Assembly: GCF_000189635.1 (NCBI RefSeq)
Contig: NW_002476381.1
Location: forward strand, 310,001 to 374,000
DNA: 64,000 bases
DNA from: Tetrahymena thermophila SB210
Taxonomy: Eukaryota > Ciliophora > Oligohymenophorea > Hymenostomatida > Tetrahymenidae
Direction of reading: 5' to 3'
The position numbers and the translations under genes are program-made. Every line of letters starts with the position of its first letter. Position 1 is the first letter of the stretch. The notes under the pieces were generated by a model. It was not told where the DNA came from and ran no database searches. It saw nothing but the letters and a program-made list of their open reading frames with translations. Shown piece by piece: positions 36,059 through 48,960 of the stretch.

Positions 36059-39000
36059 TCAAAAGAATAATCTAATTAATGGAACTCCTTTTAATTAGTT
36101 TGTATATTCTGGAGTTTGGGTGAAAGTAACATTAATGTCAACGAAATTATCTTCTTTTGACTTAAAAAAAAATTAAATTAAAATATTTTTAATATTTAAA
36201 AAAAATAATTTACTTTAAGTTCTAATATTTTATTCAGTTTTGTGGATAGTAAGTCTTTTCTTTCTTAATCGCGGTTAGGAAGTAACATCAATTATTCTAT
36301 GTAAATAGGTTTATTTCCTTAGAATACATCATGGGGATATATCTTGTAGGTTTTTTACAAGTAGCTAAATAGCTTTTCTAAACTATCGTTTTCTTTACTT
36401 ATTTTAATTTCCCATCTGTCCCAAACAGTTGTATTTAAATTTTATGCAAGTTTGAATTACTCAGCTTTTTATGGCTCAGGCTAAACAAGAAGTGGCAAAC
36501 TTAGATTCAAGAAAGCATTTTTATAAAAGTCACTTTTAACTTCTTTCAAAATTTTTATTGTTTCTATAATTTAAAGACCTGCTACAATCGATGTTGTTGT
36601 TACTAAAGCAGGTATAATTTTTCCTGCCTTGAGCTTTACATCTATCCATTCCATTGGCTCTAAAGTGTAATTAATAGCACGGCAATTAGCCATTGAATGC
36701 AATAAATCTATGTGATAGTTATCATCAACATCTTTTTCAAATTCCTATGGCGATATTTGAATTTTATTGACATTAAATTTAGAACAAATTGTCTTAATTT
36801 CACTAACAAGCTGCTATGGAGTAAGATTGTTTTGAGGCTTTTCTATTTCCATTTCCACTTTATTTTCCTATTTATTCTTTTCTTTATCAACATCTTGCTT
36901 CATTGATTTCAATTTATTTTCATCTATCTTGAATGAAGGTATTTGCATTTTTTATATTTATTAGGATAATTTAGCACGAGTGTTAGCATCCTTTAAATTG
37001 TAGTTAATTTTAATGTTAAACACTGTAGCTTATAAGGCTGCACATGATAATATGAAATTTAAATGGTGATCATTTGAAGGATTGAACTACTGAGCATTTG
37101 GGGGACGTTTTGGGAGTGTCCAGAAGAATGAACCGTCTTTATTCTTGTGATTGTGTGGGTATATGTGCAATAAAGAAAGTATATTATGATTGTATAATTT
37201 ATAGAATTTATTTAATCCATATTGCAAACAATCATCAAAATTTTTAGGATATTTTTTCAACATTTTTAAGCCTTCATTCAAAGTCTTTTCTTCTAAAGAA
37301 TTCAGCTAGTTATTTCTAAAGGCTTCTAAAACTCTCTGTAAACTCTAAGGCTTTTGTTGGTACATTCTTCCGAATTTATCTCTAGCCCACTCTACACAGT
37401 GAAGGGTTTACTCAGGGAACATTTTTAACGTGCAGTGAGGAATATCACCTTCCTCTTAAGGGTCTTATTAGCTTCCATAAGTTTCAGTTAAATGTGGAAT
37501 GATAACCTTTTTATAAATGTTAATTTTATATATAAATATATAGAAATTAAATAAAGGTTTAAATCATTTACTTGAACATGACCCTTTGGTCCTAAGGTAC
37601 CTGAATCTATTAAAGCCCTTCTATTTTAAATACATCTTATATCCATGTATTTACGTGCCTAGACATTATCAAGTGCATTCAGTATGATATTTTATTTTTA
37701 GAAAAATGTATCATTGAATATATGCTCTGTTTATTCATAAACCTTGTCTAGTCTGGCAGTGATACTATTTTTCAAGTCCTTATTCATGAAAATAGCTGCT
37801 GCAGCTGCAACGCTTATTTATAAATTAAACAAATTTTGTTATCTTTGTTGAGCTGTTTGTTTTATATAAATTTTAAATGAATAAAAACTTACCTAGACTT
37901 TGGTTGACGAATGTGCTTTTCTCTGAAGAGGAATTGCCTATTGAGATTAGAATTTTCTATGATATCTGGATCTGTCAAAGTTATTGAGCCTTTTTTACCG
38001 AAACCTATCATGGAGAGATTTTTAATTAGCTCACAGCCTATAGCACCAGCACCTATCATAAATGTATTAGCATTGCTGATTTTTTCTAAAATTTCCTCTC
38101 CAATTATGACTCTTAAGCTATCATATTTATCATTCTTGAAATTAAGTCCATATTTATTAGAAATATTTTGTAAGTAAGAATCGATTTATATAGATTTTTA
38201 ATCATATTTTTATATATATTCGGCTATGCTTACATCAGCTGCTAATTCTTCACAGCTGTAAATAAATAATTAATTTATTGGTACCCATTTCTTAGTAATA
38301 CTTTTAACGGCTTCCTAAGCTACAATACCACCAATGATAGCTCCTTAAGAAGGAATATATCCTTAGCATGTAAATGCAAATCTGAGAATAGCAGTCTAAG
38401 CTAACTATATTGCTTTTTCTTATTTACTTTCAATAAGCTTTTAGATTGTCTATGAGCTTTAAATAGCTAATTAATAAAAATTAGATGCATCTTCTGTATT
38501 CCAAGGGCGTGGAAGTCTGCTATAAGTAGAAACAAACTAATCCAAAACATTGAAGCAAATATTCTAAGCATTTCTAGAAGCTGTTTCTTCTTCTGTAAAA
38601 ATAGGAAGCAGATTTTCTTCAAAAATAGGATTGCTTATATTATCTTCAAGAGACTTAAATTTCAAAGTTAGTGGTTATTTAATGTGTTTTGCAATACCAT
38701 TTCTGCTGTAAGTTCCAAACTATTTAGTATCTCCAATATAAAATGAATTCTATTTATTTATTTAAAATTAAATATGAGGTAATAAGGAATAAAAAATTTA
38801 CATTGTCTTTTATTTTAACTTTGAATTATTGTAAATTAAAGCTTTTTCCATCATTCTAGCTAATTACTTCTTTAAGTTCAATGATATCGCCATCCTATAA
38901 ATAATGTTTGGTACCTGTTTAAAGAGTGACAAGTCCTTCATTATCTCTCGAAATATTTTTGATCAAATATTCCTAAGCTTGTTCTCTATTTCAATTTAAA

Positions 39001-42000
39001 AAATAAAACAAATTAACTAAAAAACCTAATCATATTCTAAAACAATTTTAAAGATAAAAAATTAGGGTTCGACAGTAAATATATTTTTGCAGTATTTTAT
39101 TCGGTTTTTTTTCAATAATTTATTGGTTGAAAATAAAAATAAAAAGAATAAAAATTACCCATCTTTATCTATAACAGTGAAAGATGAACCAAAATCACAG
39201 AATATTCTACTGTATACAGAGTAGCTTTATGTGTAAATAAATCCTATACTTTTTTCTCTACAGATTTTATTGATTTTAGTGGCCATTTTAACATCTAAGT
39301 TGCAAAGGATGACAACATTATAATTTTCAATGAAAAATGTTGTTTGATTTAATAAATCATTGTAATTGGCTGAAAAATCGCATGAAACATATTCATTTAG
39401 AGCTTGTATTTTTTTGATAGAAACTTCAGCACGATTTTTACCGATGTCTTCTTCGCTCAAGAAAAATTAACCTATTATATTTTAAAGAGTGACTTTTTCT
39501 TGGTCAACTATGCTGAATCTTTTAACACCACTTAAGACTATGTTTTTAGCTATTTCAACACCTACATGGTTTAAACCGACCAAAAGGACATTGGCATTTG
39601 CTTACTTTTTGACTGCATCTATTCCTAAAGCTCCTATATAACGAGACCATCTATTAGTAACTTCTGAATTTTCAACATTTATTTCTTTATTTTGAGTTTT
39701 CTTTACCTGAAATTTAAAATTTAATTAGATATATAAATTTTCAATGTTAAAAAATATGTTTACATCGTCGTATGAAATATTGACGTTATTTACATCGACT
39801 ACTCTTCCTTCATCAAGCATTTTATCTTGTGTTTAAACTTTAGGCTTGAATGATTCTTCAGATTAAAATAATATTGAAGGCTTTTCGTAATCTATTTCTA
39901 CAATTTTTTTCTTTTTTTAGGTGAATTTGATGGTTTGAGAAATATTGATTTTTAGTTTTTCAAAGCATGTCTTTAGATTATTGATTTCTTTTTGTAAAAC
40001 TTTTTTGTATTTATCTCCACTTAATTCAGAGCAGAAAGTACTATTATGAGAACTAACTAATCCAGTATATTCAGCTGGTTGATCAGCTTAATCAAGCCAC
40101 TTCTCGCACTCTTTCAATATCATATCCTTCTTCAAAAAGAAGCTCATCATTATAACTTCTTTGAACTCTGGAAGAGGGTTATTTATTTATTCGATCATAG
40201 CATATCTGATATTACCAATTTTAACTATATTTTGATATCCTCTATTTAATTTTTCTCCTTCAGCAGTACCTGCATGCCCTTCATAGCCTGGTTCATTAAA
40301 GTAGACATATTCACTCATGACAATTGCTTAGATAGATACTAAGAGCTACAATATTCTATTTTATAAGACAAATGTTAAATTAAATAACCAATTTTTTATA
40401 AGTTATTCTATTTTTTAAAGCAACATTTTTTCTATCAAAATAAATGATAAATTAAAAAATTTCCATTTTTAAAAGTTTTGCTTGATAATTAAAATGTTTT
40501 TTTAAAGAAAATTTGAATGAATTACGTTGAGATATTTGGATTCCAATTTTCATTCGATGAACCTCTCCAAGTTCCTAACAAACTGAGACAGACTTTACCA
40601 CAGTGATATAAATTAGGGTTGAATCTAATTTTTGCAGAGCCTATTTTTGTAATGAAAAATTAGAAATTTGAAATATCTTATAAAGTTTATAATTACCTGT
40701 TGTTGCTAAGTTTACTTTGGGAGAGTTTTAAGGATAAGAGTCATCAAAAAACATATCAAAGACAAATGCACCATGTGCGTAAGGAGTATCTTCAGCACCA
40801 AAAATAAGACTTTTCATTACATCCATTCTAGAAGTGTCATATCTAACAAATATAGAACTTTGGGGAGTCATAGGTAGTGAATGAGCTAAGTCTGCTATTT
40901 CTTTTATGAGTCTCTGCATTTTTATAGGAGAAGGATTTCCTGAGTTAAAGTAACTTGAGTAGTGGTGCTTTTAAGTAACTCCTACAGAGGTACTTACACA
41001 GAGAGGTTTTAGCAAAACATTGAAGAACTACTCAGTGTGCATCTTACCAACTTCTAGTTGATTTAAGGTTTCTTAATTTTAGTTGTCTTCAACTTCCTTT
41101 ATTGAAAGATAATCATTTTCTTTTAAAGCCTTTTCCATTATTTCAAATGTTTTTAAGTACAGCTAAATCATGGATTTTTATTCTTCGATCTCTTTTATCT
41201 TTGCTTCTCTTTAAGCAGGAGACAACTTAAGAGCATCGAATAAAGATTCATTCTAATCCAAGTTTAATATATTTTTTTCAAAAAACTCTGCTTAATCTCT
41301 CATTGAGGAGAGAAGTGAATATAGGCATTTTTAATTTTTCACATCTTCAACTTTTATTTTATCATTTTCTTCATAATCTCCTTATAGTTTCTCTAAGTGG
41401 TCTTCTGTCCATACAAAGAAGTCTAAGAGTTCATCGGTTTTAGCAATATTTTAGAGCAAAATCAAGATTGGTTTAAAGAAAGAAGCACGCTTTGTTGAGT
41501 CAAGTAAACTGTTTGTATCAAAAATATTTATGAGTATTGGATTAAGTGTTGATAACTTAATTTTATGATAAATATCAGTGGTTATTTAAAAGCTATAATC
41601 AAACTCAAAGAAATGCTAAATACAAGCAGAGAGCTGCTTCAAAATTTTAGCTACAAATTCAGAACCAACATAACTTTTAATAGTTGATGTATCGTTGTAA
41701 ATCAAATTATCTTATTTTTATTTCAAGCCTAAAATATTGTTAGAAACATTTTATTTTGGGGGTGCTGGAGCATAATAATTATTGTAATTATTTTAATTAT
41801 TTAATGCATCCTCAGAGACAGCAGTGCTATATCCGCTGCTATAGTTTTTCATCCAAGAAGTATCTGAGCTACCGTTTCCATATCCAACACCTTTCTTAGA
41901 AAGATTGGAGCTTCCACCGCTACCATAGGTTAATGAAGAGCTTGCATTATTTTTAGAAGAAGATTCTTAAAATACTTCATTAACAACTTTTGGCTTTTTA

Positions 42001-45000
42001 TTCTTTTTTTTAGTTGGCAAATGTCCATTGTATATTTCAAATTTAGAAAGTATATCCTATAGAATGTTCTTTCTAAAACATAATTGTCTCAATTCACTAC
42101 TCTAATATAAATGAATAAAAAACCTTAAAAAATAATTTGATAAAAATAAAACTTACTTTGTCATATTTAAATAATCTTCTTAGTGATTTGAAGAGCATAT
42201 AAACAGCCTAATGGAAGTTTACAATACCAACTTTGTTGTTAGCAAATTACTGAGTAAATAGCAATTGTAAAATTATTTTAAAGAAATCCTTTTAAATAAT
42301 TAAATGATTAGCAAATTGAGGAAGGGTCAAGAATTTTTGGGCTTCAAAGAAGAAGATCATAAGGTTTTGAGAGTATTGCTATTGTGCCTCTCTATCCATT
42401 ATTTATATGATTTTTGTTATTCCCTAGCACTAATTCTAGAAAATTTCAATCATTTAATTTTTACCAAGCTTATTAACTTCATAGAGCTTGCTAAACTCTT
42501 CTTCAAAGGGAAGTTTTAACAAGTTTGCTTACTGTTTATTAAAATAGATTAATTTTTTTTAATTTATAAAATAAATTATTTACTGAATATGGAACAATTA
42601 AATCAAGTATTTTGTTGGTGTTGCTGCCATCATAAATATATTCTAATTATTTAATTGTGGAAGAAAGCTGCAATTCATCATCCAACTTGCTAGCTATTTT
42701 CTTTACTACTTTCTATAATTTAATTATAAAATATTATTAAAACAAAAATTTTTACAAAAAATTCTAAAATTTACTTTATTGCTATTATCTTAGTGGATAA
42801 AATTAGTTATCAAACCTTATAATGTAATGTAGTGAGGAACGATTGAAATTTTCTCTAAACGGAAATATTTTAAATATTGAATGTAGATAGATTGCAAGTC
42901 TTCCTTCTAAGAGAACATTTATAAGTAAGAATCTATCTTTGCATTAGCATTTTCTTATTCTAAATGCCAGATTTCTGCGTTTTCAAGGAAAATCTCTTCG
43001 ATATTAAGCTTAGAACTAGCAATAAAGGCATCTTCTAAATCGATATCTTAGAAAGGAATATCGAACTTGCTCAAATCAATATTACCAAAATTAATGTAAA
43101 TGGCAATATCCTCATCTAAAATGAAGCTAATACCTGAATATTCTATTCTGATCAAATCTTTCATGTTTGGTGCAAATGGTTCCTAGTTGCTTGTAATCCA
43201 TTTTGTTCCTTGTTGTGTTTTTAATTTTTTCCTTTAATTTGATTTTAAATGGAACATTCTTTAATCATCCATATAAAAGAAGAAGCTTTCTGCATTTGAA
43301 GTAGCCCTTAAATTTTTATTTGATTTGTCGAATACGCTATTCTGCTAAAGCTTATTATTAAAAAAAATTTTTCTTAATAAAAATTGCTAGCTTTAAAATA
43401 AAGAAATGATTTTTAAATAAAAATTTTATATTTAAAATTTACATTTTTGAAGCTTTCAATTTTATTCTTTACATAGACACCAAACTTAATATTTGTTCCC
43501 TAATAAGTACAGTTGAAAATAAATAAAGTTTAAGGTTCGTTTTCTAGAAGTGGGAGAGTCTTATCTATGCTTATTGTGGGGTTATCTCTGTCTATTTGCA
43601 TAATTTTACGCCAGACACCTTTTATATCTTTATTTTATCCAGTTTTGATAAAAGAATTATAAAGATATTCTCTTTATCTTTCGTCAAGCAAATCAGTAGG
43701 TACTCTGCAATCTGTAAGAATTTAGTTTGCGTTTACTCCTTTTTTAGATATATCTTTCAAGTATGAGTTGAAATTTTACACAGAATTGATATCCCAAGTT
43801 TTATGTAAGCAGAAAGGAATGTATTGTGTATCGTTTGTTGTTAAGATAGGTACAATGATTGAATAAATAAAACTAAATTTGTTCTGATTTATCAAGAAAA
43901 GGAAGTCATCAAGTAAAGTCTAAGCGAATCTTTAATCAATTTTCTTTTTGCCTGATATAATAATCTTAATTAAAATAACAATACTTTAGATCAGTCTTGC
44001 ATCGTCAGACCACTACTTTTTACCATCTCCAATAAAAGAAACATCAGAGAATTTAACTGTATCATATAGTCTTTTATCTAACTCTTCGCTGATCAGTATG
44101 TTAAGTATTTTAGCATCACTTTGACTGGCAAAAATAAGTAGCTAAATCATTTTTAAAACAAGCAATTGTTCATTTAACTTAAGAGCTTTGTCTACTGATT
44201 ATAGGTAGCTTTCTAACTATGAAGTTATTTGCATAATATTTTATGCTAAAACAACACTCATTCTTAAAGGATTAGAAAAATAAGTTAAAATTAGAGTGTC
44301 AAAGACCAGATGAGTTGGTTCCATACCCATAACATCAATGAGCTAAGCTGAAATTGTATTCAAAATACCATCATCTTGATTTGTAAAAGGTTCGTTAGGG
44401 TTCAAACAAAAGACAAATACCTTCTTGATGTTATCAGTAAATGTAAACGAAATGCTTTCTGCATAGTCGTCTATCTTCAAAAGCAAATTTAAAAGAGTTT
44501 TGGTAAAGGGCTTATCAAAATCTAGCTTAAGTAAGATGGTCTTATCAATGAATTACTCCAAAGAACTGTATTAATAAATATACAAAAACCTGAAAGTAAA
44601 TTCAATAAGCTCATTTAAATTATCAATGCCATTTTTATCAAATTTCCAAGACCCTCCATTGTGTAACAATTGAATTTATCTCTTTATTTCATTTAAAAGC
44701 TTTCCTATTCTTAAAAATATGAGTTGCATTTCCTCTTTGTTCAATAACAATGGTTCAATTTATTGTAAAAGGACTGCAATAGGCTTTGTGGCTTTGTGAT
44801 CAGAAATTAAAAAATCTATTATATCTTGCTATTCTTTCACTGAAACCTTATTTTTAATTGTATTCTTTGCTGCTTATTCTAACTACCCTAATAATTTGAA
44901 GAAAATTTTAGATACTGTAATCCTAATGAGCTTTATCTTTTTTGTTAATTTAAGCTTATAGAAATGAAAAAAAAAGTAATTATTAGTTCCAAACCTTAAA

Positions 45001-45151
45001 CAGCTGGTGTCTCCTCCTCCATTTAATGATTATAATCTTCCTCGTTATGTTATGGTTCCTCATCGTATCCATAATCGTCATTGTTTTCATCATAGTAGTA
45101 ATCATCCTCATTACCCATATCCTCATTGTAATCGTAATCACCTTCAGACAT
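36059..45151 (-). CDS. BIRC6-type E2 ubiquitin-conjugating domain fused to a full-length E1 ubiquitin-activating enzyme
   Basis: Fourteen exons join to exactly 2,692 codons; introns are 44955-45001, 43351-43442, 42713-42774, 42532-42583, 42102-42156, 40641-40696, 40356-40525, 39707-39763, 38986-39158, 38750-38801, 37813-37892, 37507-37571 and 36161-36213. Residues 1-50 are acidic; about 51-1300 have no domain I recognise, and no BIR repeat is seen. About 1309-1520 is a UBC domain of BIRC6 type: D-T-P-Y-A-H-G, R-F-N-P-N-L-Y, catalytic G-K-V-C-L-S-L-L with Cys1400, and Y-F-N-E-P-G-Y-E. From about 1636 a complete E1 follows: V-E-I-A-K-N-I-V and D-I-G-K-N-R-A-E in the first adenylation half, G-A-G-A-I-G-C-E at 2095 and [10 protein letters not shown] in the second, catalytic H-C-T-L-K-M-F-P with Cys2253, A-G-K-I-I-P-A-L, and a ubiquitin-fold tail ending V-P-L-I-R. 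The exon 40355-39764 contains both the E2 end and the linker to E1 with no TGA. In animals BIRC6 is charged by UBA6; here E1 and E2 share one chain. Confidence 0.92.
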
Positions 45152-46027
45152 TTCTCACTGACTTGCAATAAATTTTGTTTTTATCTAACTAATAAAATGA
45201 TTGAATTGAAACTTTTTTAATTATTCCTAGTTAAAAAATGATAGGCAAATCTAGATACTAGCTTAAACAAATAGAATATCTCTTAAAATAAAATATATTA
45301 CAATTACTTTTAAGTATTGACTTTTGTTTGCTAGTAGTTATCCCTATTTAGTTTTTATTTGTTCTTCTTTCCACAAATCTTTACTTAGTAATTATTAAAT
45401 AGATAGACTCTTTTATAAATTATTATTTGTATTTCCCTTCTTATCTTATTTTTTTTTCTTTTCTGATAATAAAAATACTTGATGCATTTTATTAGGTTTT
45501 TAATTAAACTTTTTTATGTATATCAGATAATGATTAATTTTCTATAAGCAAATCATGATATTACCAATCAAAAAGATATCATTTTGTAATTTCAATATTA
45601 GTGCAACTTTCTTATAAAATACGATTGATTTTGTCTCAAACAAAATTTTTCAAAAAAAACATATTTTGCTTGTAATTTATTTTAAAAGAAATCGATTTTA
45701 TACAAAATATTTTTATTTTGTATTATTTGAGCTTATGATTAAATAATTTAAAAGCTTTTTTTATAAGATTTAGTAATAATCTTAATGCATAAATAAATAT
45801 GAGAAATAAATTGTATTTGAATCTAAGTGAATTAATCTATTTCACTTAAATAAAAATGAAGAAGTATTAGAAATTTTAGTAAATTTTAAAGGAGTGATCA
45901 TAAAAATATAAAAATATACATTATAAAATTTAACCTTTGCACAAATAAATTGTTTTTCTTTTTATATAATCAAAAAACTTTTATTTAATGTTAAGAAAAA
46001 TCATTGAGACTATGATTTATTGCTTAT
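45152..46027. other. spacer upstream of the E2-E1 gene
   Basis: About 875 nt that holds the E2-E1 promoter and the 3' end of the next minus-strand gene. AT-rich, no gene seen. Confidence 0.5.
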
Positions 46028-46906
46028 TCATTCGTCCTTCTTTTAGCTTTTCTTAATAGCTTCTTCTACAACTGAGTAAGGAACAGGTCCTAAGGTTCTA
46101 ACACCAGAGGTAGTCAAACCAGCACGAACAACGGGGACACCTAAGGTTTGAGTTGAGAAGGCAGTGGGGACAGTTTAAACAAACTATGCAGTTGGAACGT
46201 TTTAAACAACAGTAGAAGCTCCTTGGACAACATGAGTAGCACCTTGGACGACTTGAGTGGCAGGGATAGTAGTGTGGACAACAGAAGCAGTAGGAACGAA
46301 TTGTTATTATACTACAGGGACAGTGACTTGAGAAGATTAGAGGTAGGTGGTAGCAGGTTGGACAACGGTTTAAAGAACTTATTATTATTGTTAAACAGGT
46401 TGGTGAACTATTTGCTTTTGAATTGCTTGATATTCAACTCTTTCTTAGATTCTTTCAGTGGGAATGTATTCAATATATCTGTCTTAGTAAACTTGAGGAA
46501 GGTACTCAGTTTAATATTCAACGGCGTAGTAATCAGTGATTTTCTTTTCCTTGGGAACGTAATCAACTCTTTGAACGGCTTCATATTCGATCACAGATTT
46601 TTCATAAGGAATGTATTCAATTCTGGATTCACCCTTGACAACTTCTCTTTGAATTTAGGTTGCAACAAGGCCAGAAGCAACAGCTTGGGATTGAGAAAGG
46701 GCAGATTAATGAACTCCTTAAACAGTTTATTAGACATATTAAACTGGTTGCTAAACATATTATACGGGTTGAGTAACCAATTAAGATTAAATCAAAGGCT
46801 ATTATTAGACGTATTAGCTAGTATAAGCAGGGTATTAGTAGACAGGCTTAGTTCCTTGTAAGACTTAAGCTTTTTCTTGTTCAGATTGGTTTTCGTTTGA
46901 GGACAT
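46028..46906 (-). CDS. alveolin-type cortical membrane-skeleton protein, copy 1
   Basis: A single exon of 292 residues. The N- and C-terminal parts are rich in Q, V, P and T. The central block (about 95-175) carries the alveolin style of alternating charged and aromatic or valine/proline residues: E-S-R-I-E-Y-I-P-Y-E-K, Y-E-A-V-Q-R-V-D-Y-V-P-K-E-K-K, Y-Q-T-E-Y-L-P-Q-V-Y and R-Y-I-E-Y-I-P-T-E-R. Alveolins (IMC1-type) form the filament layer under the plasma membrane of alveolates; in ciliates this is the epiplasm. Codon use is strongly biased towards C-ending codons, as in highly expressed ciliate genes, and differs from its neighbours. The glutamine repeats are mostly TAA/TAG, proof of the altered code. 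A paralogue lies 2 kb away. Confidence 0.85.
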
Positions 46907-48960
46907 TTTATTATTTTTTTAAAATAAAAGAAGAAAAATTTATATTTTTTATATGATTACGTTTTGTTTTTAATAAATTTTTATTATAAAAAGTTTTTGC
47001 GATAATTGCTTTTAATCTTCAAATTTGTTGCAATCCTTTTTCTTTTTGAATATCAATATTAATAAAAATTATGTAGGTAGGCTCAGCTAATTAATTTAGT
47101 TAGAATGTGATGTTAAAAAGATATTTATTATCATTTATCAATTATTAATAAAATCCACATTTATTTGAATTAGCTATTATTTATTTATTTTTTTTTGCAA
47201 CTCTTCTTTTTTTGACAATAAATTTCTTTTGATTCTTAACCAACCTTTAGGTTTTTGTAAATCTGCTCAATTTTTTTTTAAGTGATTATAATTTTTATTT
47301 GTTTCTGAAGAACGCAAAATAAATTTTATTTAGAGCTGATTCTTCTTTAATTAATAGATCTTTCTTTATTTCTTTCCTTCTTTTTTCCACTATTATTTAC
47401 AAAAGTTCTAAGTGGGCAAATTAATTATAATCAGTCAATAAATCTTAAATGAATAATATTTATGCACTTTTTCTACTATTGTTTAAAGATTTATTCCATT
47501 AAGTAACATGAAAAATTTTCTTTATTTTACTCAAATTTGTAAGATTAAAGTATTTGAAGATACTTTCCTTAAAATATTGATTTCCAAACAGATAACAAAG
47601 ATATTATAGAAAAAACTCACAAAACGAATAAAGTAAAAAAATAAAATTTACTAGCTGACTATTTTAGATTTACTCCGACTGTGAAAACATTAATAAAACA
47701 AAATAAAAGATAGTACTTTAACTAATAAAAGGAAACAAACAAGCTAAAGTTAAAATAAAATTTTTTATTAGATTTGAAGACATTTATTTTATTTATTTAA
47801 AAAGATTAAGGGTTGGATATTTTATTTCAAATAAAATAATTTGATATGTTAGTATGTTAAAATTTAATTTTAATTGAATTTTTAATTAGGAATAAAATCT
47901 GAATATAAATCATTTATTTAGTAATATAAACTAGCTCTTAACCTTACTTCTATTTATACTAAGTTAAATTCTTTCATAGATTTTAAATATAATCATATTA
48001 AATGTTTGGCTTACAATATAAATGAATACATAAATCAATTTAAACCTCTCACCTAATTTTATTGATAAAATTAACAGTTCTAGATTCAATTATAATTTAT
48101 TTTATAGGTAAGCTATAGAATGTTATTTAAAATTTATTAATCTTCTTTTTTTATTTAAATTTTATTTATATAAATTCTTATTTACTTTGGAAATTAAAAA
48201 CTATTTTGTTGATCTTTTTTTATTTGTTTTCTAGTATTTAGTTTTTATTAAATAGAAAAAATATAATAATAAATTTGCATACTTTTTGAATTCAAACAAT
48301 TGATTCTGGTATTATTTGAAAAAAGGATTATCATTTCTTTGGTTTAAATTAAGTAAATATTGCAAAAAAAAATATTTGATTTTACTATTTTTATTTTGAT
48401 TTATACTAATAAGTAATGGTTGGTTGATATTTTAGAAATATGCCATACTAAATAAATGGATAGCATATAACTCGATTAAGTGTTAAATCTAAACTGGCAA
48501 TCGTAGTAAGAGTGAACATTTCAACTTAAGCGCGATTATAAATGGCATTAAAGGCATGTGTTTATTGCTTCAAAATATAACTTTTATTTGGGATTTTATT
48601 TATTTAAATTTATTGTCCAGCTTCATAATTTAGTTAACAAACAAAGAAAGAACTCAGCAAAGAATAAAATAAAGAAACGATTTATTACAAACTTTAAATT
48701 TAAGAGAGTTTTTAGTTGGATAAGTGAAGACAGTTTAGATTGATTGCTAAATTACATGAATTCATATTACTGGAAGTTATGTATTATTATATATATATTT
48801 ATATACGAATGAATGGATAATTGAATGCATGTATATATGTATGTATGCTGAATATTTAGTTATTTATTTATTAGAAAAATGAAACCAAAAAACCTTCAAA
48901 AATGTAGATATTATAATAAAAATAAAAATTTATGACTTATATTCATTTGCTTAAATGCTT
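46907..48960. other. spacer between alveolin paralogues
   Basis: About 2 kb of AT-rich DNA with no supported gene. A short simple-sequence patch of 'tatg'-type repeats lies near 48800-48850. A 61-codon open frame near 48558 is not supported. Confidence 0.45.

Noticed and set aside
36059-40318. A separate E1 gene starting at the ATG at 40318
   Set aside because: That ATG codes for a methionine inside the E2 domain, between the catalytic cysteine and the Y-F-N-E-P-G-Y block, so it cannot be the natural start of an independent E1.
45026-45220. Plus-strand hydrophobic open frame of 64 codons
   Set aside because: It is the complement of the acidic N-terminal exon of the E2-E1 gene.
46223-46861. 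212-codon plus-strand open frame
   Set aside because: Antisense of alveolin copy 1; low-complexity L/N/S-rich product that mirrors the codon bias.
48558-48743. 61-codon plus-strand open frame with basic tail
   Set aside because: No homologue recognised, no splice context, and the length is expected by chance in this AT-rich DNA.
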